A stretch of DNA of 64,000 nucleotides from Streptomyces sp. DH24. Lineage in GTDB: Bacteria > Actinomycetota > Actinomycetes > Streptomycetales > Streptomycetaceae. Positions 32,561 to 42,600 of this stretch are shown one piece after another. Below the pieces are notes generated by a model. The model worked only from the letters and a program-made list of their open reading frames with translations. It was not told where the DNA came from and ran no database searches. The stretch lies in assembly GCF_029813775.1 (NCBI RefSeq), contig NZ_JARVKW010000030.1, forward strand, positions 20,085 through 84,084. Reading direction: 5' to 3'. Position 1 is the first letter of the stretch; each line of letters starts with the position of its first letter. The position numbers and the translations under genes are program-made.

Positions 32561-33391
32561 ATGTCCCGCAGGCGTCAGATGGACGACGGCGACGAGTTGC
32601 TGGCCAGACTCGGTTCGCTGACGGCCCAGGCGCGCGAGCAGGCGGAGCGGCAGCGCTCCCGGGTGGAACTCGCCATCGCCCTGCAACGCGGCATGCTCCC
32701 CGGCGAGATGCCCACCGTGCCCGGCTTCCACCTGGCCATGCGGTACTCCCCCGCCTTCTCCGGGCTCAACGTGGGCGGCGACTGGTACGACGCCTTCCTG
32801 CTGCCCGACGGCCGCATCGGGCTCTCCGTCGGCGACGTCCAGGGCCACACCATCGACGCCGCGGCCTTCATGGGGCAGGTCCGCGTCGGCCTGCGGGCGC
32901 TCGCCTCCGTCACGAGCGAGCCCGGCGAGCTCCTCACCCGCACCAACGACCTGCTCATATCGCTGGGCGGCGACCTCTTCGCCACCTGCACGTTCATGCG
33001 CCTCGACCCGGTCAGCGGAGTACTGGAGAGCGCGCGGGCCGGGCACACCCCCAGCGTGTGGGCCACGGCCGACGGCAAGTCCGGCGTCTCCGACGACGAG
33101 GGGGGCCCGCCCCTGGGCGTCCTCGCGGGCATCACGTACCCGGTCACCCGGTACCGGCTGACCACGGGCGGAGTCTTCGTCCTGCTGACCGACGGGGTGG
33201 TCGAGGGCCCCGCCCTGAGCATCGACGAAGGGCTGGACCAGGTCATGCGCCTGGCCGGCATAGCCGCCGTGGCCGGTCTGACGGCGGACTCGCTGGCCGC
33301 CGCCGTCATCAAGAACGCCGAGCGCGTCGGACACGAGGACGACGCCGCCGTGCTGGTGGTGGCGCACGACGGGCGAAAGGTTCAGCCGTAG
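32561..33391 (+). CDS. SpoIIE-type PP2C serine/threonine phosphatase
   Basis: The 276-residue protein has a short N-terminal coiled stretch (LTAQAREQAERQRSRVELAIALQ) and a PPM phosphatase domain. LQRGMLPGEMPTVPG is the entry motif of RsbU/SpoIIE-like enzymes; GGDWYDAF supplies metal-binding Asp; VGDVQGHTIDAAAFMGQ and LLTDGVVEG complete the metal site. Such enzymes dephosphorylate anti-anti-sigma factors. No sensor domain and no anti-sigma pair are adjacent. The MASE1 protein downstream may be its sensory partner. Confidence 0.88.
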   Translation: MSRRRQMDDGDELLARLGSLTAQAREQAERQRSRVELAIALQRGMLPGEMPTVPGFHLAMRYSPAFSGLNVGGDWYDAFLLPDGRIGLSVGDVQGHTIDAAAFMGQVRVGLRALASVTSEPGELLTRTNDLLISLGGDLFATCTFMRLDPVSGVLESARAGHTPSVWATADGKSGVSDDEGGPPLGVLAGITYPVTRYRLTTGGVFVLLTDGVVEGPALSIDEGLDQVMRLAGIAAVAGLTADSLAAAVIKNAERVGHEDDAAVLVVAHDGRKVQP

Positions 33392-33441
33392 GGCGGGACG
33401 CGGACCCTCCCGCCTCGCCGTCCCGGCACCGCCGGTGTCTG

Positions 33442-34458
33442 ATGACTGCTGTGGCGGGCATTCGAGCTTGGCCGCGGCCGGTCGTCCTCGCCCTGGAGAC
33501 CCTGGCCGTCTCGGCCTCCTACTACGCGACGGGGCGGCTGGGCCTGCTGCGGCAGTTGTCGGTCGAGGACGCCGTCGTCACCCCCGTCTGGCCGCCCACC
33601 GGACTGGCCGTCGCCTGCCTGCTGGTCCTCGGCCTGCGCGCGGTGCCCGGCATCGTGCTCGGCGCCCTCTTCGTGATCATGTCGATCACGTCGATCACGT
33701 CGCTGACTCCCGGCGTGGTCGTCACCCTGTTCGGCAACACCGCCGGCCCGGTCTGCGCCCTGTTCCTGCTGCGCCGCGCGGACTTCCGCACCGACCTCAG
33801 CCGGCTCCGGGACGGCCTCGCGCTGGTCTTCCTGGCGGCGCTGGCCAGCATGCTGATCAGCGCGTCCATCGGCGTCGGCGCCCTCATTCACGCGGGCAAG
33901 CTCGACACGGACAGCTTCTGGCCGGTCTGGCTGGCCTGGTGGGTGGGCGACGCGATGGGCGTCGTCATCGTCACGCCCCTGCTCCTGCTGCTCACGCGGG
34001 TGCGGTGGCCCCCCGCACGGCCCCGGCGCTGGGTGCAGGCCGTGGCGCTGACCGTCATCACCGGCGCCCTGGTGTGGCTGGCGACGCACAGTCCCGTGAG
34101 CCTGCTGTACCTGGTGTTCCCGCTGCTGGTCTGGGGAGCCCTGAGCTTCGAGCACGCGGGCAGCATGCTGTGCGCCCTGTTCGCCTCCGTCATGGCGTCG
34201 ATCGCGGCCACGGACCGGGCCGGCCCCTTCAGAGGGCTGACCGACGTCGAGGTGATGATGAAGCTCCAGGCCTTCAACGGGTCCATGGCGCTCACCGCGC
34301 TGCTGCTGTCGGCCGTGATCACCGAGCAGCGCAACACCAGGCGGTCCGTGGAGCGGGCCTGTCAGGAACTGGTCGAGGTGCTGGAGCACCTGACCGGGAC
34401 GACGCCGCCCCGCAGCGCCCACGAACGGCTGCCCGACGAGGACGGGCAACGACGCTGA
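33442..34458 (+). CDS. MASE1-domain integral membrane sensor without output domain
   Basis: This 338-residue protein has about eight hydrophobic helices with MASE1 landmarks, including VTPVWPPTGLAVACLLV near residue 50 and FWPVWLAWWVGDAMGVVIVTPLLLL near residue 165. A short cytoplasmic helix follows (EQRNTRRSVERACQELVEVLEHL), with no GGDEF, kinase or phosphatase domain fused. It lies 50 bp after the SpoIIE-type phosphatase in the same direction. The pair could work as a split sensor-phosphatase; the fused MASE1-SpoIIE form is known in actinobacteria. Confidence 0.8.
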   Translation: MTAVAGIRAWPRPVVLALETLAVSASYYATGRLGLLRQLSVEDAVVTPVWPPTGLAVACLLVLGLRAVPGIVLGALFVIMSITSITSLTPGVVVTLFGNTAGPVCALFLLRRADFRTDLSRLRDGLALVFLAALASMLISASIGVGALIHAGKLDTDSFWPVWLAWWVGDAMGVVIVTPLLLLLTRVRWPPARPRRWVQAVALTVITGALVWLATHSPVSLLYLVFPLLVWGALSFEHAGSMLCALFASVMASIAATDRAGPFRGLTDVEVMMKLQAFNGSMALTALLLSAVITEQRNTRRSVERACQELVEVLEHLTGTTPPRSAHERLPDEDGQRR

Positions 34459-34506
34459 GCCTGCCGGACGGACCCGCCGCGAGGCCGGGCGGGGTGCGCG
34501 GCAGGC

Positions 34507-34782
34507 TCACACGTGGATCGGGTGGGACGTCCGCCCGGACGCCCTGTCGATCTCGTCGTGCGCCTTGGTCAGCAACCGCATGGCCAGCTCGTTGAGCGCC
34601 CTCGCACCGGCGATCTCCTCCCCGACCCGTGGCTGATTGGTGTCGGAGTTGTGCCGGCTGGCGTGCCCGTGCGCCCGTATCTCGCTCCCGTCGGGCAGCC
34701 GGACCATGGCGGCGGCGCGCGTGTGCTGGTCGTCCTCCTGGAATTCCAGCTCGACATGCCATCCCACTGCGGTGTGCATCAT
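34507..34782 (-). CDS. DUF1876 family protein
   Basis: The ATG at 34782 has GGAGGTGA 7 nt upstream and gives 91 residues. WHVELEFQEDDQHTRAAAMVRLPDG and GHASRHNSD are the family landmarks; the function of DUF1876 is not established. The fold looks like a small dsRNA-binding-like alpha/beta unit (strand-rich start, helix ELAMRLLTKAHDEID at the end). It stands alone. Confidence 0.82.
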   Translation of the reverse strand: MMHTAVGWHVELEFQEDDQHTRAAAMVRLPDGSEIRAHGHASRHNSDTNQPRVGEEIAGARALNELAMRLLTKAHDEIDRASGRTSHPIHV

Positions 34783-34869
34783 GACGGTCACCTCCGGATT
34801 GCCTAGTTCCAGGGTGCTCCTCGGGACAGGCGAACGCACGGCTGCCGACGCGGGGGACTCGGCCGCCCG

Positions 34870-35715
34870 CTAGCCGGTGTGCAGCATCAGCCCGATCCCG
34901 ACGACGACCAGCGCGGCGGCGGCGATCCTGGGCGCCCCGAACCGCTCCTTGAAGAAGACCGCCCCGATCGCCGCGCCCACGATGATCGACGTCTCGCGCA
35001 GCGCGGCGACCGGCGCGAGTTCGGCCCTGGTCTGCGCCCAGAGCACGAGGGCGTACGCGGCGACGGACAGCACGGCGCCGAACAGCCCCAGCCCGGCGGC
35101 CGGCCGCAGCACGGCACCGGTCCGCCCGCGCCAGCGCCACAGGGCGTACGCCGGGACGAGCGAGCCCTGGACCGCCATGAGCCAGGCGATGTAGCCGAGG
35201 GAGGACCCGGAGGCGCGCACGCCCAGTCCGTCGACGACGGTGTACGCGGCGATGGTCAGCCCGGTCGCCAGCGCCGCCCCGATCGCCGCCCAGTCCGGCC
35301 GCTGTCCGCGCAGCCCCCACAGGGCGACGCCGGTCAGCCCCGCGCAGGACACCACGACGCCGGCGGCGGCCCACCCGTCGGGCACCTCGTGCGCGAACAC
35401 GGCGGCCAGCACCGTGACGACCAGGGGCGCGGTGCCCCGCGCGATCGGATAGGCCTGCCCGAAGTCGCCCAGCCGGAAGGACGTCATCAGCAGCAGGTAG
35501 TACGCCAGGTGGATCGCGGCCGAGGCGAGGAGGTACGGCCACGCCCCGGCCGCCGGGAACGCCACGAACGGCGCCAGCGCCAGCCCGATGACCAGTCCGC
35601 CGCCGGAGATCAGCGTGAACCCGACGAGCTTGTCGGTGATCCGGTGGGCGATGGCGTTCCAGCCGGCGTGCGTCACCGCCGCGAGCAGGACGGCCGCGGT
35701 GACCAGCGGTGTCAC
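34870..35715 (-). CDS. EamA-family (DMT) permease
   Basis: The 281-residue membrane protein has ten predicted helices in two EamA repeats, each ending near a GLTGVALWG or GIGLMLHTG-type segment. VSVAAYALVLWAQ and ETSIIVGAAIGAVFFKERF are typical of the second repeat. It probably exports small metabolites; the substrate cannot be told. Its GTG overlaps the stop of the YbaK gene (GTGA), so the two are co-expressed. Confidence 0.85.
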   Translation of the reverse strand: MTPLVTAAVLLAAVTHAGWNAIAHRITDKLVGFTLISGGGLVIGLALAPFVAFPAAGAWPYLLASAAIHLAYYLLLMTSFRLGDFGQAYPIARGTAPLVVTVLAAVFAHEVPDGWAAAGVVVSCAGLTGVALWGLRGQRPDWAAIGAALATGLTIAAYTVVDGLGVRASGSSLGYIAWLMAVQGSLVPAYALWRWRGRTGAVLRPAAGLGLFGAVLSVAAYALVLWAQTRAELAPVAALRETSIIVGAAIGAVFFKERFGAPRIAAAALVVVGIGLMLHTG

Positions 35716-36221
35716 GCGGTGCGCTCGCGCACGTCCACCACAGTGCCGCCCGCGTGGGCGACCAGCGTCTCGGGGTCCATCGGGAAGACGGCGTGCGGAT
35801 TTCCGGCGGCGGCCCAGACGACGTCGTGCTCCAGCAGCCCGCGGTCGGCCAGCACCCGCGTCCTCGTCAGGTGTCCGAAGGGCGGCACCCCGCCGATGGC
35901 GTACCCGGTGGTCTCGCGTACGGCCCGGGCGTCGGCCCGGGTGACGTTCTGGGCGCCGAGCGCCTCCCGGACCAGGCCGAGGTCGACGCGTGAGGCGCCG
36001 TCCATCAGCACCAGCACGGGCACGCCGTCCGCCGCGAAGATCAGGGACTTGCAGATCTGGCTCAGCTCGCATCCGATCGCGGCGGCCGCCTCGGCGGCGG
36101 TCCGCGTCGCCTCGGGAAACCGCCGGATCCGCCCGTTGACCTCGTCGAGCCCCAGCTCCCGGAGGGCCTCGGCGAAGCGGGGGTGGGCGGCGGCGGTCTC
36201 GGTCCTGTCACTCGTGGTCAT
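35712..36221 (-). CDS. YbaK/EbsC-type aminoacyl-tRNA deacylase
   Basis: Stand-alone editing-domain proteins of this family hydrolyse misacylated tRNA, such as Cys-tRNA(Pro). The ATG at 36221 gives 169 residues. Landmarks are CELSQICKSLIF with the conserved Lys, VLVLMDGASRVDL, TGYAIGGVPPFGH and DVVWAAAGNPHAVF. It leads a two-gene leftward operon with the EamA permease. Confidence 0.85.
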   Translation of the reverse strand: MTTSDRTETAAAHPRFAEALRELGLDEVNGRIRRFPEATRTAAEAAAAIGCELSQICKSLIFAADGVPVLVLMDGASRVDLGLVREALGAQNVTRADARAVRETTGYAIGGVPPFGHLTRTRVLADRGLLEHDVVWAAAGNPHAVFPMDPETLVAHAGGTVVDVRERTA

Positions 36222-36329
36222 GCCCGGCACGGTAGCCGCGGCCGGCGAGCCGGTGCCAACGAGTTACCAAGTGGCCGTGGGGTGCGGCAACGGGCCGTAC
36301 GGACCGGGGTCCGGCTCCGGAAAAGGGGA

Positions 36330-36372
36330 AGCCGGTGAGGGCCTGCCCGTCCCCACGGGGCCCTCACCGGCT
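36330..36372 (-). terminator. 14-bp perfect hairpin after the MMPL gene
   Basis: AGCCGGTGAGGGCC (36330-36343) pairs perfectly with GGCCCTCACCGGCT (36359-36372) around a 15-nt loop, 18 bp downstream of the MMPL stop on the minus strand. Confidence 0.75.
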
Positions 36373-36389
36373 GGTCTTGACGGGTGCCG

Positions 36390-38666
36390 TCAGACGCGGA
36401 CCATGCCGCGGTCCTCGTCGGCGTCGCCCGCGCGCCCGCGCTCCCCGGCGGTGCGCAGGCCCTCGCCCTCGACGTCCACGTTGGGCAGGGCGCGGTCCAG
36501 CCACTTCGGCAGCCACCAGGCCTTCTTGCCCAGCAGCGCCAGCACCGCCGGGACGAGCGCCATGCGGACCACGAACGCGTCGAAGAACACCGCGATCGCG
36601 AGGCCGAAGCCGATCATCTTGACCATGGACTCGCTGGAGCCGATGAAGCCGGCGAACACCGCCATCATGATGACGGCCGCCGCCGTGACGACCCGCGCCC
36701 CGTGCTGGAAACCGGTCACGACCGCCTGGCTCGGCTTCTCGCCGTGGACGTACGCCTCCCGCATCCGGGTCACGAGGAACACCTCGTAGTCCATCGCGAG
36801 GCCGAAGACCACGCCGACCATGAAGATCGGCATCATCGACATGACGGGGCCGGTCTCCTCGACGCCCAGCAGGCCGGCGAGCCAGCCCCACTGGAAGACC
36901 GCGACGACGGCGCCGAGCGCGGCGAGCACGCTGAGCAGGAAGCCGACGGCCGCCTTCAGCGGGACCAGGACCGAGCGGAAGACCACGATCAGCAGGAGGA
37001 AGGCGAGGCCCACCACCAGCGCCAGGTACGGCAGCAGCGCGTCGTTCAGCTTCTGGCTCACGTCGATGTTCATCGCCGTCGAGCCGGTCACCAGCACGTC
37101 GGCCTCCGTGCCGGCCTCGATGCCGGTGCCGGCGTCACGGATGGCGTGCACCAGTTCCTCGGTGGTCGCCGAGGACGGCTTGGCGTCGGGCACGACGGTG
37201 ATCGTCGCCGTGTCGCCGGCCTTGTTCGGGGCGGGCGGGGTCACCGTGACGACGTCCTTCAGACCCTTGATCTCGTCGGAGACCTCGGTGAAGGCCGCCT
37301 GCGCGTCGTCGCTCGCCCTGGCGTCCACCACGACCATGAGCGGGCCGTTGAACCCGGCGCCGAAGCCCTCCGACAGCAGGTCGTACGCCCGGCGCTGCGT
37401 CGTGGACGTCGGCTGCGAGCCGTCGTCGGGCAGACCCAGCTCCAGGGAGGTCGCCGGGACGGCCGCGGCACCGAGGCCGAGCACGCCCAGCAGCAGGACG
37501 GCGACGGGACGGCGTACGACGAATCCGGCCCAGCGGGTGCCCAGGTTCGGCTTGGCGGGGCCGGCCCCGGCGCCCGGCGCGGCGGGCTCGCCCCCGGGCG
37601 CCGCCTTCGCCGCGGCCCTGTCCGCCCGGCCGCCGCCCAGCAGCCTGCTCTTGCGGCCGGCCGGCATGACCCGGCGTCCGGCGTAGCCCAGCAGCGCCGG
37701 GATCATCGTCAGCGCGATGAGGACGGCGATGACGACCGTCCCGGCGGCGGCGACGCCCATCTTGGTGAGCATCGGGATGTTGACGACCGCGAGACCGACC
37801 AGCGCGATGACGACGGTCAGGCCGGCGAAGACCACCGCCGAGCCCGCGGTGCCGACGGCCCGGCCGGCCGCCTCCTCCCGCTCGCGGCCCTCGGCCAGTT
37901 CGGCCCGGTAGCGGGAGACGATGAACAGGGCGTAGTCGATGCCGACGGCGAGGCCGATCATCATGGCCAGCGTCGAGGTGGTGGTGCCCAGGTCCAGCGC
38001 GTTGGCCAGGGCGGTGATCGTCGAGACGCCGATGCCGACGCCGATCAGCGCGGTGAGCAGCGGCAGCCCGGCGGCGACCAGCGAGCCGAAGGTGACGACG
38101 AGGACGACCGCGGCGACCGCGATGCCGATGATCTCCGTGGAGCCGGTCTCGGGCACGGTCTGGAGCGCGTCGCCGCCGATCTCGACGGTGAGCCCGGCCT
38201 CACGCGCGTCCTGCGCGGCCTCCTCAAGGGCTTCCTTGGAGGCGTCCTGGAGCTCCATGCCGGAGACCTTGTAGCTGACGGAGGCGTAGGCGATCGTGCC
38301 GTCCTTGCTCACCGCCCGGCCCTGGTAGGGGTCGGCGACGGAGGCGACCTCGGAGCCGGCGCCGAGTTCCTCGACGGCCTTCCGGACGGTCGCCTTGTTG
38401 TCGGCGTCGGTCATCTTCTCGCCGTCGGGCGCCTTGAAGACGACGCGCGCGGTCGCTCCGTCGGCGCTCATGCCGGGGAAGCGTTCCTCCAGCAGGTCGA
38501 AGGCCTTCTGGGCCTCGGTGCCGGGGATCGAGAAGGAGGACGAGCCCGCTGCGGGGGCGCTCGCCGCGCCGGCGCCCGCGAGCGTCAGCAGGGCCACCCA
38601 GATCAGGGCGACGAAGTGCCGTCGCCGGAAGGCGAGTCGGCCGAGTTTGTAGAGGAACGTGGCCAC
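36390..38666 (-). CDS. MMPL-family RND-type exporter
   Basis: The 758-residue inner-membrane protein has the duplicated MMPL architecture. Helix 1 is near the N-terminus and is followed by a large external domain (about 40-190), then helices with the proton-relay motif MIGLAVGIDYALFIVSRYR near residue 220. A second external domain (about 400-540) and the equivalent FGLAMDYEVFLVTRMREAY near residue 650 complete the repeat. Such proteins export lipids, siderophores or drugs. It lies 97 bp downstream of the tetR-type gene in the same direction, which probably controls it. Confidence 0.92.
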   Translation of the reverse strand: MATFLYKLGRLAFRRRHFVALIWVALLTLAGAGAASAPAAGSSSFSIPGTEAQKAFDLLEERFPGMSADGATARVVFKAPDGEKMTDADNKATVRKAVEELGAGSEVASVADPYQGRAVSKDGTIAYASVSYKVSGMELQDASKEALEEAAQDAREAGLTVEIGGDALQTVPETGSTEIIGIAVAAVVLVVTFGSLVAAGLPLLTALIGVGIGVSTITALANALDLGTTTSTLAMMIGLAVGIDYALFIVSRYRAELAEGREREEAAGRAVGTAGSAVVFAGLTVVIALVGLAVVNIPMLTKMGVAAAGTVVIAVLIALTMIPALLGYAGRRVMPAGRKSRLLGGGRADRAAAKAAPGGEPAAPGAGAGPAKPNLGTRWAGFVVRRPVAVLLLGVLGLGAAAVPATSLELGLPDDGSQPTSTTQRRAYDLLSEGFGAGFNGPLMVVVDARASDDAQAAFTEVSDEIKGLKDVVTVTPPAPNKAGDTATITVVPDAKPSSATTEELVHAIRDAGTGIEAGTEADVLVTGSTAMNIDVSQKLNDALLPYLALVVGLAFLLLIVVFRSVLVPLKAAVGFLLSVLAALGAVVAVFQWGWLAGLLGVEETGPVMSMMPIFMVGVVFGLAMDYEVFLVTRMREAYVHGEKPSQAVVTGFQHGARVVTAAAVIMMAVFAGFIGSSESMVKMIGFGLAIAVFFDAFVVRMALVPAVLALLGKKAWWLPKWLDRALPNVDVEGEGLRTAGERGRAGDADEDRGMVRV

Positions 38667-38763
38667 GAGGGCTTCTCCCGGTCAGTCGTGGGGTTCTTCT
38701 GGGCAGGGGTGTTCGGCCCGACGACGTGAGCGGTGGCGTCAGGTGGTGGCTGACGTGGGGACG

Positions 38764-39378
38764 TCAGCGAGGGGTCTTGGCGGGAACGCCGAGGGCGGGG
38801 AGGACCACGGCGTCGATGTACGAGGTGAGGAAGTCCTGCGTGGGCGGCCGGTCCTCGATCAGCGCGCGCGTGGCGAACGCGCCGAGCATCATGTGCACCA
38901 CGAATTCCCGCGCGGGGTTGTCCGCCGGGACCTCGCCCCGGTCGACGGCCCGCCGCAGCATGCGGCGGAACTCGTCCAGCTCCGGCTCGATGAGCAGTTC
39001 CTTGAACGCCTGGAGCAGGTCGGGGTTGTTGTGCACCGCCATGACCAGACCCCGCATCAGCGCGGAGTTCCGCTCCATGGCGCAGTCGTCCTCGCGGGTC
39101 ACGAGCGCGTACAGGTCGCCCCGCAGGGACCCGGTGTCGATGTCGCCGGCGCGGCCCGGCTTGCTGTGCCGGATCGCCCTGGCGACCAGCTCGGGCTTGC
39201 CGCCCCACTGCCGGTAGAGCGTCGCCTTGCTGGACCGGGTGCGGGCCGCCACGGCGTCCATGGTCAGGGCGTCGTAGCCGACCTCGCGGAGCAGGTCGAG
39301 CACGGCCTCGTACAGCTCGGCCTCGCGCTCGGGAGTGATCCGGCTGCGACGCGGCGCTGCGAGTCCGGCCATCTCCAC
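38764..39378 (-). CDS. TetR-family repressor of the MMPL exporter
   Basis: The 204-residue protein has a TetR N-terminal helix-turn-helix: ELYEAVLDLLREVGYDALTMDAVAARTRSSKATLYRQWGGKPELVARAI at residues 20-70, with a divergent ligand domain. The GTG at 39378 and an ATG two codons later are both possible. Two similar palindromes in the upstream region (39420 and 39478) are likely operators for autoregulation and exporter control. Confidence 0.88.
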   Translation of the reverse strand: MEMAGLAAPRRSRITPEREAELYEAVLDLLREVGYDALTMDAVAARTRSSKATLYRQWGGKPELVARAIRHSKPGRAGDIDTGSLRGDLYALVTREDDCAMERNSALMRGLVMAVHNNPDLLQAFKELLIEPELDEFRRMLRRAVDRGEVPADNPAREFVVHMMLGAFATRALIEDRPPTQDFLTSYIDAVVLPALGVPAKTPR

Positions 39379-39419
39379 TCACCCCTTCGCCGCTCGGTCC
39401 CGTCCGGATGCCTCCCGGA

Positions 39420-39492
39420 ACGAGACGGTTTCGTACACAAGTCGTACAGAACGAATATAGCCCTGGCGCCCATCGAAACGAAACCGTTTCGT
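39420..39492. promoter_or_regulatory. Two TetR operator-like palindromes
   Basis: ACGAGA-CGG-TTTCGT (39420-39434) and ACGAAA-CCG-TTTCGT (39478-39492) share the same 15-bp inverted-repeat plan, 58 bp apart. They flank the promoter region between tetR and the divergent tricorn gene, so the repressor may control both. Confidence 0.6.
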
Positions 39493-39610
39493 ACGTGGTC
39501 TGGCTCACGTGTGTGAGGACCGTGTAAGGACGGCGAGGACCGGGCGCGGGCCGCCCCCGGCCGGCCCGCGGTCGCCCCACGAGTTGCTGCGCCCCGGCGC
39601 GCGGCAAAGC

Positions 39611-42600
39611 ATGGGGAAGGTGAGCTATCTGCGCCTGCCGCACCTCCATGACGACCAGGTGTGCTTCGTGGCCGAGGACGACCTCTGGCTCGCCCCCCTC
39701 GACGGGCCGGGCCGCGCCTGGCGGCTCACCGTCGACCGCACCAAGCTCGGCCACCCGCGCTTCTCCCCCGACGGCAGGAGCGTCGCGTACACGAGCTGGC
39801 GCAGCCTGGTGCCGGAGGTCCACCTGGTGCCGGTGGACGGCGGTCCCGGCCGGCAGCTCACCCACTGGGGCAGCGCCGACACCCGGGTCTGCGGCTGGAC
39901 CCCGGACGGCGACATCCTCGCCGTCGCCTCGCACGGCGAGCCGTTCTCCCACTTCACCTGGGCCTACAAGCTGGCCCCCGACGGCGACCCGGGCCGCAAG
40001 CTGCCGTGGGGCCCGGTCACCGACCTCCAGGTCGCCGACCTCGCCGGGGAGCGCAGGACGCTGCTGCTCACCGGCACGCCGCCGCACGAACCGGCCGCCT
40101 GGAAGCGCTACCGGGGCGGCGCCACGGGCCGCCTGTGGCTGCACGGACAGCGCCTGCTGGCCGGTCTCGAAGGCCATCTGGACGCGCCCATGTTCGTCGC
40201 CGGCCGCATCGCGTTCCTCTCCGACCACGAGGGCGTCGGCAACCTGTACTCGTGCGCGTACGACGGCACCGGCCTGCGCCGGCACACCGACCACGACGCC
40301 TTCTACGCCCGCAACGCCTCCAGCGACGGCACCCGCGTGGTGTACCAGTGCGCCGGTGAGCTGTGGATCGTCGACGATCTCGCCCCGGGTGCCGCGCCCC
40401 GGCGGCTGGACGTGCGGCTCAGCGGGGCGCGGGCCGGGCGGCGGCCGTACCAGGTGCCGGCCGCGCAACACGTGGACGGCGTCTCCGTGGACGAGACGGG
40501 ACGCGCGAGCGCCGTCGTCGTACGCGGCAGCCTGTACTGGCTCACCCACCGGGACGGCCCGGCGCGCACCATCACCGACACCCCGGGCGTGCGGGTGCGG
40601 CTGCCGGAGATGCTCGGCGCGAGCGGGCAGGTGGCGTACGTGACGGACGCGGAGGGCGAGGACGCCGTCGAGATCGCCCAACTGCCGCGGGCCACCGGTG
40701 ACCGGGCCCCGCGACGGCCGGCGTCCGGGGAGCTGGGCCGGGTGCTGGAGCTGGTCGCGGACCCGCGTGGCGAGCGGCTCGCGGTCGCCTCGCACGACGG
40801 ACGGCTGCTGCTGATCGACGCGACGGAGGACTCGGGCGGCGAGGTGACGGAGCTGATCCGGTCGATCAACGGGCCGGTGCGGGACCTCGCCTTCTCCCCC
40901 GACGGGACCTGGCTGGCCTGGTCGCACCCCGGCATCGGGCGGTCGCTGCGGCAGATCAAGCTGGCCCGCATCAAGGACCGGTTCGTCGTGGACGTGACGG
41001 GCGGGCGGTTCGAGGACGAGAACCCGGTGTTCACGCGGGACGGCCGCTATCTGGCGTTCCTGTCCTGGCGCGGCTTCGACCCGGTGTACGACGTGCACAC
41101 CGGCGACCTGTCGTTCCCGCTGGGCTGCCGCCCCTACCTGGTGCCGCTGTCGTCGGCGACGCCGTCACCGTTCGCGCTGAGCCCCGAGGGCCGGCCGGCG
41201 GCGGGCGGGCTGGACCCGGCCGAGGACGAGCCCGGCGACGGCAGCGCGGTCACCGTCGAGGTGGAGGGACTGGAGAGCCGGGTCACGCCGTTCCCGGTGG
41301 CCGCCTCCAAGTACTCGGCGCTGTGCCCGGTCGCGGGCGGCGGCCTGGTGTGGCTGCGCTGGCCGATCTCGGGCGCGCTGGGCGAGACGTTCGCGAACCC
41401 GGACGACACCAGCGGGCGGCCCACCCTGGAGCACTTCGGCATCGTCAAGGCGAAGAAGTCCGAACTGGTCGGGCACCTGGACTGGTTCGCGGTCAGCGGC
41501 GACGGCAGCCGGCTGGTCGTGGTCGACGAGGGCGACCTGCGGGCGGTGCCGTCCACCGAGCCGGGCGACGGCGACTCGACGGTGTGGATCGACACGCGCC
41601 GCATCCTGCACGTGGTGGACCCGGCCGCCGAGTGGCGGCAGGCCTACGCGGAGGCGGGCCGGCTGACCCGCGCCTACTTCTGGGACCCGGACATGTGCGG
41701 CATCGACTGGGGCGCGGTGCTCGATCAGTACCGTCCGCTGGTCGAACAGGTCGCCTCCCCGGACGACTTCGCCGACCTGCTGCGCGAGGTGCTGGGCGAA
41801 CTGGGCACCTCGCACGCCTATGTCACGGCGGCCCGCCGCAACGAGGGGCCGCCGCACTACCGGCGCCGGCAGGGCCTGCTGGGCGCCAACCTGGTGTGCC
41901 GGGACGGCAACTGGGTGGTGAAGCGGATCCTGCCGGGCGAGTCCTCCGACTCCAAGGCCCGTTCACCGCTGGCCGGCACCGGCATCCGGGAGGGCGCGGT
42001 CCTCACCCACGTCGACGGGCGCCCGGTGGACCCGGTGACGGGCCCGTTCCCGCTGCTGGCGGGCGCGGGCGGGACGACCGTGGAGCTGACGTTCACCCCC
42101 GCCGACGGCGAGGCCGGGCCGGCCCGCCGCGTCGCGGTCGTCCCGCTGACCGACGAACGGCCGCTGCGCTACCAGGACTGGGTGGCCAAACGCCGCCAGG
42201 TGGTACGGGAGTTGAGCGGCGGCAAGTGCGGCTATCTGCACATCCCGGACATGGGCGGCTCCGGCTGGGCCCAGTTCAACCGCGACCTGCGCATGGAGGT
42301 CTCCCGGCCCGCCCTCATCGTCGACGTGCGCGGCAACGCGGGCGGCCACATCAGCGAGCTGGTCGTCGAGAAGCTGACCCGCACGATCCTCGGCTGGGAC
42401 CTGACGCGGGACGCGCAGCCGGTGTCGTACACCTCGAACGCGCCGCGCGGGCCGGTGGTGGCGCTCGCGGACGAGGCGACGTCGTCCGACGGCGACATGA
42501 TCACGGCCGCGTTCAAGCTGCTGCGGCTCGGCCCGGTCGTCGGCCAGCGCACCTGGGGCGGCGTGGTCGGCATGACCGGCCGGCACCGCCTCGGGGACGG

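Noticed and set aside
36390..38729. Very long ORF opposite the MMPL gene
   Set aside because: It is rich in Arg, Gly, His and Asp with no recognisable domain and is the usual antisense shadow of a high-G+C gene. Similar frames opposite rsmA, pmt, traB, FMO and the acylase were dropped for the same reason.
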